From: Desulfofundulus kuznetsovii DSM 6115
GTDB lineage: Bacteria; Bacillota; Desulfotomaculia; Desulfotomaculales; Desulfovirgulaceae
DNA length: 64,000 nucleotides
Direction of reading: 5' to 3'
Assembly: GCF_000214705.1 (NCBI RefSeq)
Contig: NC_015573.1
Location: 3,169,001 to 3,233,000, forward strand
In this document: piece after piece, positions 15,552 through 24,281 of the stretch
How positions within the stretch are numbered: position 1 is the stretch's first letter
Layout of the letters: every line of letters begins with the position of its first letter
The notes under the pieces: generated by a model
What the model saw: the letters and a program-made list of their open reading frames with translations, nothing else
What the model was told of the DNA's origin: nothing
Database searches by the model: none
Program-made: the position numbers and the translations under genes

Positions 15552-16753
15552 GGCTTGACGACCTCGTCCATTTTGCAGCCGGAAATCTCGCCGCTTACCG
15601 GCTGCGGGCGGCATTGACCATTTCCGGTATTGCCATTGGCATTGCTGCGGTTATTGCTGTGGTGGCCATCGGCCAGGGCGGCCGGGCGGTGCTGATCGCA
15701 GAGATGGAAAAACTGGGAAGCACCCGTGCTTTTGAAATAACAGTGGATCATATGCGGGGGGAAATGGCCACGGCTGGTACTTTCCGGCTGCAGGATGCTG
15801 TTCTGATTAAAGAAGTTTCCCCCTATGTGGAAAAGATGGCTCCCCTCACTTTCAGCCAGATGATCGACGTGCGGCGGCCGTACAGCGGGACAAAGCCCGT
15901 TTTATCACAGCTCATCGGAACCACCGCCGACTTTACCGCCGTCAGAAATATGCCCCTGCAAAAAGGACGCTTTATCTCCCCGGCGGATGTAACAGGGCGC
16001 CAGGGGGTGGTGGTGCTGGACGCAGCGCTGGCGGAAGATCTCTTTCCGGACACGGATCCCCTTGGGAAACAGGTGTTTATCAAGAACATTCCGGCCACAG
16101 TGGTAGGCATCCTTGAAAGAGAATCCTCGTTGCTTATGGGAATGATGAACATAAGGAACGCTTACGTTCCCATTACGTTTGCCCAGGAAATCTTAAACTC
16201 ACAGGTCATCCACCAGTTAGCCGGGGTGGCGGTATCCAGAGAAGCTGTTCCACAGGCTATAGAGGATAGCCTGAAAGTTCTCAAAGCCAGACACCCCGGC
16301 TCAGGTGTGCATTACACCGGTTTGTCAGTGGAGGAACAACTGGCTGCGGCAGGCAAGGTCACCTCGGTCATGACCCTGATCATAGGGGCGGTAGCCGGCA
16401 TAGCCCTGCTTGTCGGAGGTATTGGAGTGATGAACATTATGCTGGTGGCGGTGACCGAACGTACCCGGGAAATAGGGCTTTTGATGGCCCTGGGCGCCCG
16501 CCGGCGGGACATTTTGCAGCTTTTTTTGACTGAAGCCGTAACCCTGTGCCTGGTAGGCGGTATCTTCGGCGTGCTGCTGGGCGCCGGCGGAGCTCTGGCT
16601 ATTGCCCGTTTTGCCCACTGGCCGCCGCTCATCTCTTTATGGACAGTGCTCCTGGCTTTTAGCTTTGCCGCTGCAGTAGGCCTGTTTTTCGGGCTGTACC
16701 CGGCCAGCCGGGCTGCTTCATTAAGCCCGGCGGAAGCGCTGAGGCACTTATAA
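15548..16753 (+). CDS. MacB/FtsX-type ABC permease
   Basis: A 401-residue permease. One N-terminal membrane segment (ALTISGIAIGIAAVIAVVAI) is followed by a large extracytoplasmic MacB-PCD-like domain (about 45-270) and three C-terminal membrane segments, including GGIGVMNIMLVAVTERTREIGLLMALGARR. The end, GLYPASRAASLSPAEALRHL, is the family signature. The last codons and the terminator that follow are duplicated elsewhere in the window (2380-2441 and 6455-6568), so another copy of this gene once existed. It completes the efflux set begun at 13631. Confidence 0.92.
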   Translation: MRLDDLVHFAAGNLAAYRLRAALTISGIAIGIAAVIAVVAIGQGGRAVLIAEMEKLGSTRAFEITVDHMRGEMATAGTFRLQDAVLIKEVSPYVEKMAPLTFSQMIDVRRPYSGTKPVLSQLIGTTADFTAVRNMPLQKGRFISPADVTGRQGVVVLDAALAEDLFPDTDPLGKQVFIKNIPATVVGILERESSLLMGMMNIRNAYVPITFAQEILNSQVIHQLAGVAVSREAVPQAIEDSLKVLKARHPGSGVHYTGLSVEEQLAAAGKVTSVMTLIIGAVAGIALLVGGIGVMNIMLVAVTERTREIGLLMALGARRRDILQLFLTEAVTLCLVGGIFGVLLGAGGALAIARFAHWPPLISLWTVLLAFSFAAAVGLFFGLYPASRAASLSPAEALRHL

Positions 16754-16849
16754 TAGAAAAAGGAGGTACTGAAAAACCCGCACCTCCTGCGTTTTTCTAA
16801 AACCCGGCCTGACCTGTTTCTTCCTTTCCGGCCGGTATTGGCACATAAG
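16738..16849 (+). repeat. Dispersed repeat: permease 3' tail plus terminator, copy B
   Basis: This is the intact context of the repeat: the true end of a permease gene, a hairpin, then the same downstream segment seen at 6518-6568. Copy A differs by small changes and by a better-paired stem. The right edge (ending CACATAAG) joins directly to a truncated IDI-2 gene here, but to unrelated DNA in copy A, so the repeat edge is also a recombination edge. Confidence 0.75.
16761..16796 (+). terminator. Rho-independent terminator of the efflux operon
   Basis: AGGAGGT pairs with ACCTCCT across a 14-base loop, followed by GCG and a run of T. It lies 8 bases after the permease stop and should end the transcript from the efflux genes. 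Confidence 0.75.
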
Positions 16850-17560
16850 AGCACAGAAGTCAACCGCACGTTGGCGCGCTTTGCCTACAAGTACGGCCTG
16901 ACCATGGCGGTAGGCTCGCTAAGCGCTTTTTTTCATGACCCCGGCTGCCGTGAGTCCTTTTATGTGGCCAGGGAGGAAAATCCTAATGGTATCATTCTTG
17001 CAACCGTCAGTTGCGGGACCCCGGTCGGTTTGGTCCGGGAAGGCGTTAGCATACTGGAGGCCAGTGCCGTTCAGGTTCACCTCAATACTGCCCAGGAACT
17101 GATCATGCCCGAGGGTAGGCGCCGGTTCTTCGGCATCGTGGAATACATCAGCATGTTACAGGAAGCAATTTCCGTACCTGTAATCGCAAAGGAAGTAGGG
17201 TTCGGTATTCCGCGCGAGGCATGTCTGCGGCTGCTGGAGGCCGAAGTCTCGGTGATCGATGTCGGGGGCCGCGGTGGGACCAATTTTGCCTTGATCGAGC
17301 ACCTACGCCGCCGGGATGACTTCGCCGCCTGTTTCGCCTCCTGGGGGATCCCCACGGCGGTATCCTTGCTGGAATGCCTGGATGTGGCCCGACAGTCTGG
17401 TCGGCCGGTGGACGTTATAGCTAGCGGCGGAGTGGCTTCTGGGTTGGATTGCCTTAAACTGTTGAGCCTGGGTGCCCACGCTGTCGGGGTGGCTGGCCAC
17501 TTCCTGTTACCCCAAAAAGCCGGGTTTATGAGCCCCAACGGGGTAAGGGAAGTGTGTCAA
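16850..17560 (+). pseudogene. Type 2 isopentenyl-diphosphate isomerase, both ends missing
   Basis: The frame reads ARFAYKYGLTMAVGSLSAFF, then IPREACLRLLEAEVSVIDVGG, RGGTNFALIEHLRRRDDF and VDVIASGGVASGLDCLKLL. This follows the FMN-dependent IDI-2 (Fni) family, which interconverts IPP and DMAPP. The N-terminal part with the substrate-binding start is absent: the frame opens directly at the edge of the dispersed repeat. After about 17545 the sequence no longer matches and runs into group II intron DNA on the other strand. The gene is a both-ends-truncated remnant. Confidence 0.75.
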
Positions 17561-17609
17561 CAGGTTCCGGGGGGAATTTTCTGGAAAGCGGCTTCGTTCC
17601 TGAATCTAC

Positions 17610-18309
17610 CACTCACCAGGCTGCTCTCTTCCCGCACCATCAGCCCCTGCCAAAGATCTCCAGAAACCGTCCGTCACCACACCGGCTGCAGCCGCTGCAG
17701 TTCCCGGACGAGAGCTCTGAAAAACACCGAGAATAACCCCTTGCCGTGCCTTGGTGTCGGCTTCCGTCCTTGCTCCCTTGTCCGGTGTGGTTCCTTGGGG
17801 CATGGGCTCCATGATGCTTCCCGCCCTCCACCGCCCCGTTCTTCCTCCCTCCTCCCGCATCACCCTGTGGCCGCAGCCGGCCTTGCGGCCAGGAGCCGGG
17901 CCATGAGCTCTAGGTTCAGCACGAGAAACGTCAGCAAGACCTGGATGCGCACCCGTCCGGCGCCGCGGTAACGCGCCCGCGCCAGGGCCATGCCAGGTGC
18001 GAGTTTGCAGCCTACCTTCGACACGGGTTACCAGCCTTGCCTGGCTTATCCGGCAGGCCTCTCTTCACCCCGCGCCCGCCCCATCTACTCTACCGTCCCT
18101 TGGCAGCCTGGGATTTCGCTGTGTTTCGCCAGCTCATCCGAACGGTCTAGCCTCTTATGGGGTTCTTGTTCATCGGGCCGTGGTTTTGCCGCCGGCGCAC
18201 CGATCCGATTCCACCTCGCGATGGACACCCTTGCCTTTGGCTAGCAGACTCGTGCTGCCTCGCCTGCAGTGGACTTCCACCACCAAGTTAACGCCCATGC
18301 CGGGCGCAC
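17610..18309 (-). mobile_element. 5' part of a group II intron, truncated
   Basis: On the minus strand an intron-like 5' boundary GTGCGCCCGGCATGGGCG begins at 18309. It is followed by the AACTTGGTGGTGGAAGTCCA and AAGGGTGTCCATCGCGAGGT segments, and later GGTAACCCGTGTCGAAG, which I recognise from bacterial group II intron domain I. An ORF start at about 17812 (MEPMPQGTTPDKGARTEAD) resembles the N-terminus of intron-encoded reverse transcriptases but soon loses its frame. The remaining reverse transcriptase, domains V and VI, and the 3' exon are missing. The upstream exon side is 18310 and higher. It is a dead fragment. Confidence 0.55.
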
Positions 18310-18478
18310 AAACAACAGGGTCGAACAGCCCCTGTTTTTCCTTGTTCTTCCGGCAGGATTTTCCGGGCTTACGTTGAATTGGTTCAGAAAACCGGAATCT
18401 ATGTTTCCTGGTCAGGTGATTTTGTTGGCCGATAAGGTTAAGGTCTACAACCAGAGGAGTAGATATTATCACACTGCA

Positions 18479-18528
18479 TTGGTATCAGGCCTGTATTCTC
18501 AGATATAATGTAAGTCAAGGAATACAGG
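18479..18528 (+). promoter_or_regulatory. Promoter with flanking operator for the ATPase/protease pair
   Basis: A TATAAT at 18504-18509 lies between the two arms of a perfect 9-bp inverted repeat, CCTGTATTC at 18490-18498 and GAATACAGG at 18520-18528. A weak TTGGTA lies upstream. Binding of a dimer to the arms would block the promoter. It is the only promoter-like site ahead of the gene at 18538. Confidence 0.55.
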
Positions 18529-18537
18529 TAGAGAAGG

Positions 18538-19590
18538 GTGAGAAGGGTGGCACGTTCCGACTTGCTGCTCAGTTTAGTGCGGGCAGGAGCTATGGGAGAT
18601 CAAATACTATTTCGAAAGACCGTAGAGGCCATGGCCGCCGAAGAGCGGGCAAAACAGCATCATGTTTTGGCCGACCGGTTACTTGAAAATGTACGTTCCC
18701 TTCCTAATAACACCCAGGCTCTTCATCCAGTTGTTGGTGAGCAGCTACAGGGCCTGTTCTACGAGATTGTCCCCCGTCGATCCTTGCAGGATTTGATTCT
18801 ACCTGAGGCCGTGTTGACTGCCTGCCAGGAGTTGTTGGAAGAGCAACTCCGGATGGATCTGCTTCGCTCCTACAACCTGGAGCCCCGGCACCGGGTGCTC
18901 CTGGTAGGCCCACCAGGCAACGGCAAAACCGCCCTTGCGGAAGCCCTGGCCGAAGGCCTGACAATTCCCCTTATTCAAGTTCGCTACGAAGGAATTATCG
19001 GAAGCTACCTGGGAGAAACGTCCCAGCGGTTAAAACGTTTGTTTGATTATGTCAGAACCCGGCGCTGTCTACTGTTTTTCGATGAGTTCGATGCTTTAGG
19101 CAAGGAGCGGGGCGACATCCATGAAACGGGGGAGATTAAACGGGTTGTCAGTTCCCTTCTGATGCAGATTGATGATTTACCGAGCCACGTTGTGGTGGTC
19201 ACGGCGACCAACCATCCGGAACTTCTGGACCGGGCTGTCTGGAGGAGGTTTCAAATTCGCCTGACTCTGCCGGCACCCAGTCCAAAAGCCCTGGAAGAGT
19301 GGTTTCGCCGGTTTGAAGCACGTATAGGCAAACCCCTGGGGTTTGCTCCGCGCATCCTGGCTGAAAAGTTGAAAGGGTTGAGTTTTGCAGAAGTTGAAGA
19401 ATTTTGCATGGATGTACAGCGCCGTTATGTTTTATCATTGCCCCAAGAAGACCTAAAACCCATTGTAGCCGAGCGATTAAAACAATGGAAGTTACGTTAT
19501 AACCCGCCTGCCGCTGAACAGGGAGCGAAAAAAGATGGAAAAAAGAAGACATCTGCCGGCACAGAAGTGAACAAATACTTCGCCAAGTGA
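18538..19590 (+). CDS. ietA: AAA+ ATPase of an IetAS-type defence pair
   Basis: A 350-residue protein. The AAA core has Walker A (LVGPPGNGKTALAEAL, about 122-137), Walker B (CLLFFDEFDALGKERG), and a sensor/arginine-finger region (VVVTATNHPELLDRAVWRRF). The N-terminal 110 residues are helical. The start may be GTG 18538 or GTG 18547, both after GAGAAGG-type sites. It overlaps the next gene, an S8 protease, by 4 bases. AAA ATPase plus S8 protease pairs protect against phages (IetAS). Here the ATPase is probably a sensor or regulator that controls the protease. Assignment rests on domain pairing and order. Confidence 0.8.
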   Translation: MRRVARSDLLLSLVRAGAMGDQILFRKTVEAMAAEERAKQHHVLADRLLENVRSLPNNTQALHPVVGEQLQGLFYEIVPRRSLQDLILPEAVLTACQELLEEQLRMDLLRSYNLEPRHRVLLVGPPGNGKTALAEALAEGLTIPLIQVRYEGIIGSYLGETSQRLKRLFDYVRTRRCLLFFDEFDALGKERGDIHETGEIKRVVSSLLMQIDDLPSHVVVVTATNHPELLDRAVWRRFQIRLTLPAPSPKALEEWFRRFEARIGKPLGFAPRILAEKLKGLSFAEVEEFCMDVQRRYVLSLPQEDLKPIVAERLKQWKLRYNPPAAEQGAKKDGKKKTSAGTEVNKYFAK

Positions 19591-21512
19591 TTGCGGAACT
19601 GGAAGGGCAGGTAATTTCCAGTGCAGTCATACCAGAAATCCACTATCACGGGGTACTGGCGGAGTTGCCCATTGGGAAGATTCAGAATATTTTAGAACGC
19701 GTTGATTTGCGTCTCTTGCAGTGCGAGCAGGTCATGTTTTTCCAGCCAATGGGCCAGGCTGAAATCCTTGTTTCTGGGGTTGAACCGTTGCTGGAAGAGG
19801 CCGTTCCCAGTCAGGAGGCATCTTTTTTACAAGGTGAAACACCCGTGGTAGCCCTTCTGGATGGATTACCGTTAGAAAATCATCCTTGCCTGGCCGGGCG
19901 CCTGATCGTTGATGATCCTGACGGATGGTCTCGTGAGTATCAGGCCCGTGAACGCAAACATGGCACAGCAATGGCTTCCCTGATTATTCATGGTGATTTA
20001 GAAAACAGAGAACCGCCCTTAACGCGACCCATTTATGTCCGGCCTGTTATGAAGCCGAACCCCCTTGACTTTAATGATCCACGTGCAGAAGAAATGCCTT
20101 GGGATTGCCTGCCTGTTGACCTTCTACACAGGGCGGTTAAAAGGATCTTTGAAGGAGAAGGCGGGGAGAAACCACAAGCTGGAAACATCAAGATAATCAA
20201 TTTTTCCATTGGTGACAAAAACAGGCCATTCGACCGGGTTATGAGCCCCTTAGCCCGGTTAATTGATTGGTTGGCCTGGCATTACAATGTTCTGGTGCTG
20301 GTGAGCGGTGGAAACCAACGGGACGATCTGGTACTGGATGCATCCCGTGAGCAAGTGGTCAGTATGGCTCCCGAGGTTTTGGAAGAAAAGGTCCTGCAAG
20401 CTGTGGTCAAATATGCAAGACAACGGCGCCTGTTGTCACCCGCCGAGGCTATAAATGCCTTGACCGTTGGGGCTACCCACGAAGACACATGTAACAATTT
20501 CTATACAGGCTACAGCCTTAACCCTTGCGTTACCAAGGGCATGCCCAGCCCTCTTAACCCTGTCGGATTAGGGTACCGGAGGACTATTAAACCTGAGATA
20601 TTAATGCCGGGCGGAAAACAACTCTATCAGGAGCGGTATACAGGTAGTGGAACGGAAACCAAGATGGGCATAGTCGTGTCCCCTGGAAGACCGCCCGGCC
20701 AAAAAGTGGCTTGGCCTGGACCCAATCGGGGAATTTCGCAAAGCGTGGCTTTTACATGCGGGACCAGCAACGCAACGGCATTGGCCACCCGAACGGCAGC
20801 CCAGCTTTATGAATATATAGTCCGGGAATTAAGAAGCGAGCCGGGCGGGGAACAATTGAAGGATCAGCATATCGGGGTGTTGCTCAAGGCTTTGCTGGTT
20901 CACGGAGCCGAGTGGGGGGAAGCGTACAGAAGATTTGAACATTTGTTTCGGACCCCTCGAAACGCACAAACCTTCAAGGAGTTCGCGGCTCGCTTCTTTG
21001 GTTATGGCCGGGTAAACACGGAAAGGCTGTTTGGCTGTACGGAGCAGCGGGCCACTTTGATCGGATGTGGGCAATTAGGGGATGGGCAGGCTCATATTTA
21101 CAGAGTACCATTGCCCCCATCTTTGAGCGGACGGCGCGATAATCGCCGATTAATCATCACGCTGGCCTGGTTTACTCCCATTAACATAGGACATCAAGCC
21201 TATCGGCGGGCAGCCCTCTGGTTTGAGCCGCCCCTGGGGCCATTGGGTGTCCAAAGACAGGACGCTCACTGGCAAGCGGTGCGGCGGGGAACTGTACAGC
21301 ATGAGGTTCTTGAAGGGGAAAAAGCTGTTGCTTATACCGACGGCAGTTTTATGGAAATAAAAGTTAACTGCCGGGCTGATGCCGGTCAGTTATCAAATCA
21401 AGTTCCTTATGGGCTTGCAGTTACGCTGGCGGTGAAGGAAGGGGTAAATCTCCCCATTTACCAGGAAGTACGTGAACGGATCGCGTTACTGGTTCCTGTT
21501 TTACCCACATGA
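19587..21512 (+). CDS. ietS: Subtilisin-like (S8) protease of an IetAS-type defence pair
   Basis: A 641-residue serine protease. The catalytic Asp is in VVALLDGLPLENHPCL (about residue 88), the His in RKHGTAMASLI (about 130), an oxyanion-hole Asn in VLVSGGNQRDD, and the Ser in CGTSNATALATRTAAQ (about 392). A 170-residue C-terminal domain of unknown role follows. There is no signal peptide, so it acts in the cytoplasm, consistent with a defence effector. A GTG at 19587 gives a 4-base overlap; coding-like sequence continues a little upstream, so the true start may be earlier. An IS21 element begins 9 bases after the stop and has left the gene whole. Confidence 0.8.
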   Translation: MIAELEGQVISSAVIPEIHYHGVLAELPIGKIQNILERVDLRLLQCEQVMFFQPMGQAEILVSGVEPLLEEAVPSQEASFLQGETPVVALLDGLPLENHPCLAGRLIVDDPDGWSREYQARERKHGTAMASLIIHGDLENREPPLTRPIYVRPVMKPNPLDFNDPRAEEMPWDCLPVDLLHRAVKRIFEGEGGEKPQAGNIKIINFSIGDKNRPFDRVMSPLARLIDWLAWHYNVLVLVSGGNQRDDLVLDASREQVVSMAPEVLEEKVLQAVVKYARQRRLLSPAEAINALTVGATHEDTCNNFYTGYSLNPCVTKGMPSPLNPVGLGYRRTIKPEILMPGGKQLYQERYTGSGTETKMGIVVSPGRPPGQKVAWPGPNRGISQSVAFTCGTSNATALATRTAAQLYEYIVRELRSEPGGEQLKDQHIGVLLKALLVHGAEWGEAYRRFEHLFRTPRNAQTFKEFAARFFGYGRVNTERLFGCTEQRATLIGCGQLGDGQAHIYRVPLPPSLSGRRDNRRLIITLAWFTPINIGHQAYRRAALWFEPPLGPLGVQRQDAHWQAVRRGTVQHEVLEGEKAVAYTDGSFMEIKVNCRADAGQLSNQVPYGLAVTLAVKEGVNLPIYQEVRERIALLVPVLPT

Positions 21513-21643
21513 AACGGAACTGTTGGTAGTGGTAATCTAAAAGTAGACCACTGCGGCAAACAAAAAGGTGCCCACCCCGACCAAAAATCCTGTACGCTAT
21601 AGTTAGCAAAACTCTCTATGGCGTACGGGAGGTTGAAAGGAGA

Positions 21644-23143
21644 ATGATCAGGGTGGACACCAAAGATCGCATCAGGGAGCTGTACTTTAAAGAAGGCCAA
21701 TCCATCCGGGCCATCAGCAGGACGTTGAAGGTGGCCCGCAAAACCGTAAAGCGGGCACTGGCCGATGCCGAACCGCCCAGATACCACTTGACCAAAGAAA
21801 AGCCCAAGCCGGTTATAGGTCCTTTCCTCCCCATCATACACCAGTGGCTGGAGGAAGATCAACAGCGCCCACTCAAACAGCGCCATACAACCAAACGTAT
21901 TTTTGAACGGCTAAAAGACGAGCACAACTACCAGGGCAGTGAGGAAACCGTGCGTCGCTACGTGCGCCTCTGGCGGCAAAACCAGCCCAAAGAAATGTTT
22001 TTGCCCATGGACTTCGGCCTCAGCGGTTGGGCGCAGGCAGACTGGTTCGAGGCTTTTGTTGAACTGCAGAACACACTTATTAAAGTACGTGTTTTTGTTA
22101 TGCGCTTATGCGGCTCCAGGGCCGTTTTTGCCCGGGCGTATTTAAGGGAAAATGCCGAGGCCACTTTAGACGCTCACGTACACGCTTTCCGGTTCTTTGG
22201 GGGCGTTCCGACCCATATAACTTACGACAACCCCAAAACCCTGGCAGCCCAAATATTTGCCGGTCGCCGCCGCAAGGAAAGCCAGTACCTGCACAACTTA
22301 CGCCGCCATTATCTCTTTAAACCGGAGTTCTGCCTTCCCTATGAAGCGCACGAAAAAGGACTGGCGGAAAACACGGTTCGCCTGATACGGCGCAACTGCC
22401 TGGTGCCCCTACCCAAAGTACAGAGCATAGAGGAACTTAACGAGCAATTGGAACAGTGGTGCTTGAAATATCTCCAGGAGTACTTACCCGACAAAGAGGC
22501 AACCGTAGGTGAACTGTTTAGCCGGGAAAAGCTATCGCTCCTGGCACTGCCGGAGGCGCCCTTTGAACCGGCCATCTTCCGGCCCGTGCGGGCTACCCGT
22601 CAGGCTCTGGTTCACTTTGACAGCAACCGGTATTCGGTTCCGGTCAATGTAGCCCACTTACCGCTAACCTTAAGGGCTTACGTAGACCGGATAGAAATAT
22701 ACCATGAAGGCGAGCGGGTAGCTGTACATAAGCGCTGCTATGAGCGAAAGAGGACCGTCACCTGCTATACCCACTACCTGCCACTGCTCAAGCAAAAACC
22801 CAACTATGTGCTGCATACTCTGCCTTTCCGGCAGCTTAAGCTACCGGCTCCTCTGGAACAATTCATCAATCAACTGGCAGCCAGGTCTTCCCGGCCGCCT
22901 CAAGACATAGTGGCTCTATTGGAACTAATGGACCAGCAGGGAGTAGAAGCGGTGGCAGCAGCTGCCGGGCAGGCACTGCTGATGGATACGGTAAGTGTAC
23001 CCGCCCTGCGGGCTCTCCTGCCTCCGCCTGCCGAAGCGAAGGTGCAAATACCAGCCTACCTGGCTGACTGCAAGGTTCATATGCCCGCTCCCGCTGTATA
23101 CGACCGTCTTCTGGTAGCTTACGGGGGAGGTGCTGCGTCATGA
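21644..23143 (+). CDS. istA: IS21 transposase IstA
   Basis: A 499-residue transposase. An N-terminal helix-turn-helix (IRELYFKEGQSIRAISRTLK) is followed by a DDE core: Asp in GWAQADWFEAFVEL, Asp in PTHITYDNPKTL, and Glu in HEKGLAENTVRLIRRNC. A C-terminal segment typical of IstA (FDSNRYSVPVNVAHLPLTLR) completes it. It starts at an ATG after GGAGAATG and is coupled to istB. IstA cuts and joins the ends with help from the ATPase IstB. Confidence 0.92.
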   Translation: MIRVDTKDRIRELYFKEGQSIRAISRTLKVARKTVKRALADAEPPRYHLTKEKPKPVIGPFLPIIHQWLEEDQQRPLKQRHTTKRIFERLKDEHNYQGSEETVRRYVRLWRQNQPKEMFLPMDFGLSGWAQADWFEAFVELQNTLIKVRVFVMRLCGSRAVFARAYLRENAEATLDAHVHAFRFFGGVPTHITYDNPKTLAAQIFAGRRRKESQYLHNLRRHYLFKPEFCLPYEAHEKGLAENTVRLIRRNCLVPLPKVQSIEELNEQLEQWCLKYLQEYLPDKEATVGELFSREKLSLLALPEAPFEPAIFRPVRATRQALVHFDSNRYSVPVNVAHLPLTLRAYVDRIEIYHEGERVAVHKRCYERKRTVTCYTHYLPLLKQKPNYVLHTLPFRQLKLPAPLEQFINQLAARSSRPPQDIVALLELMDQQGVEAVAAAAGQALLMDTVSVPALRALLPPPAEAKVQIPAYLADCKVHMPAPAVYDRLLVAYGGGAAS

Positions 23144-23925
23144 TTAATGAACAGAGCGAACTGGCAGTGGTGGAAAACCTGGCGAAGACACTTAAACTGC
23201 CCACTGTGGCCGCCCAGGCCGGCCCGCTGTCCCGCGAGGCCCAGGCGCAAGGCACCTCCTACCTGCGCTACCTGGCTGCGGTGCTGGAACAAGAGCTTCT
23301 CCACCGGGAAGAAGCATCCCTTAAACGACGGCTTAAAGCGGCCTGCTTCCCGGTAACCAAAACGCTGGACAGCTTTGACTTTAGCGCCGTGCCCAGCTTA
23401 TCCAAAACTCAGGTGCTGGGCCTGGCCCGCGGAGAGTTTATCCGCCGGAAAGAAAACATAATTCTCATGGGCAACACGGGCATAGGTAAAACCCACCTGG
23501 CCATTGGCCTTGCCACGGCAGCCTGCCGGCAGGGCTACCGGGTGCGTTTCTTCGCCGTGCCTGAACTGGTTAACGAACTGAGAGCCGCTTACCAGGAAAA
23601 TCGCTTGAACCGCTTTATACGTCAATGGCTGAAATACGACCTTGTAGTTCAGGATGAATTAGGTTACGTTCCTTTTGACCAGTTAAGCGCCCAGCTTTTA
23701 TTCCAGGTGCATGCCGCCCGGTACGAACGGGGCAGTATAATCATTACTACAAACCTGGAATTCGGCCAGTGGGTGGAGCTTTTTGGCGATGAGCGGCTAA
23801 CAGCTGCGTTGATCGACCGGCTGACCCACCGGGCACACATCCTGGTACTTAACGGGGAAAGCTACCGGTTCCGGGAAAGTCTCAGGCGGCAGGGCGCAAA
23901 GGATGCTTCTTCCGTTACCGGGTAA
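23140..23925 (+). CDS. istB: IS21 helper ATPase IstB
   Basis: A 261-residue DnaC-like ATPase: Walker A is LMGNTGIGKTHLAIGLA, Walker B is LVVQDELGYVPFD, and sensor 1 is SIIITTNLEFGQW. The arginine-rich segment ALIDRLTHRAHIL follows. Length and layout are full for the family. It assembles on target DNA and activates IstA. Confidence 0.92.
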   Translation: MINEQSELAVVENLAKTLKLPTVAAQAGPLSREAQAQGTSYLRYLAAVLEQELLHREEASLKRRLKAACFPVTKTLDSFDFSAVPSLSKTQVLGLARGEFIRRKENIILMGNTGIGKTHLAIGLATAACRQGYRVRFFAVPELVNELRAAYQENRLNRFIRQWLKYDLVVQDELGYVPFDQLSAQLLFQVHAARYERGSIIITTNLEFGQWVELFGDERLTAALIDRLTHRAHILVLNGESYRFRESLRRQGAKDASSVTG

Positions 23926-24194
23926 TGAGCTGACTTTCGCGTGGATTCCCGGGCGAGAACTGGAATAAATCCGGTTCCTGGCCGGCGATTTAACGAACAT
24001 AATCACGATAGGAGGTGAATTCGCTCCTTAAAAAATTACTATATTTAGCAGAAGACAGTGTTAGTTCAAGAGGATTTTTATGCCCAGGGGTGGTTCCCTT
24101 TTTGATTACCGTAGTGGGTAACTTTTTGATTGACACTACCAACTGTCTCACTTTACCATGTTTTCTTTGGTAAAGACATGACATTTGCAAAGGA

Positions 24195-24227
24195 GGTGCG
24201 GGAAATCCCGCACCCCTGCGTTTTTTT
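24195..24227 (+). terminator. Rho-independent terminator between IS21 and clpC
   Basis: GGTGCGGG pairs exactly with CCCGCACC around an AAAT loop, then CCTGCG and seven T on the plus strand. It faces transcripts from the IS21 side and is related in sequence to the terminators at 6481 and 16761. The strongly paired stem may also slow clpC transcripts arriving from the other side. Confidence 0.7.
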
Positions 24228-24281
24228 AAGATCCATCCCTACCGCTCCGCCTTTTCAGCGGGTACGGCATACAGGCGGGTA

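Larger units (their letters stand above)
21522..24143 (+). mobile_element. Complete IS21-family insertion sequence
   Basis: The two ends are long imperfect inverted repeats: the left from about 21522 (GTTGGTAGTGGTAATC) and the right ending at 24143, whose complement reads GTTGGTAGTGTCAATC. Similarity extends for nearly 60 bases inward, with repeated CAAAAAGG and CCACCCC blocks, as in the multiple terminal repeats of IS21. No convincing direct target repeat was visible. It contains istA and istB, overlapping by 4 bases, both intact. Confidence 0.85.
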
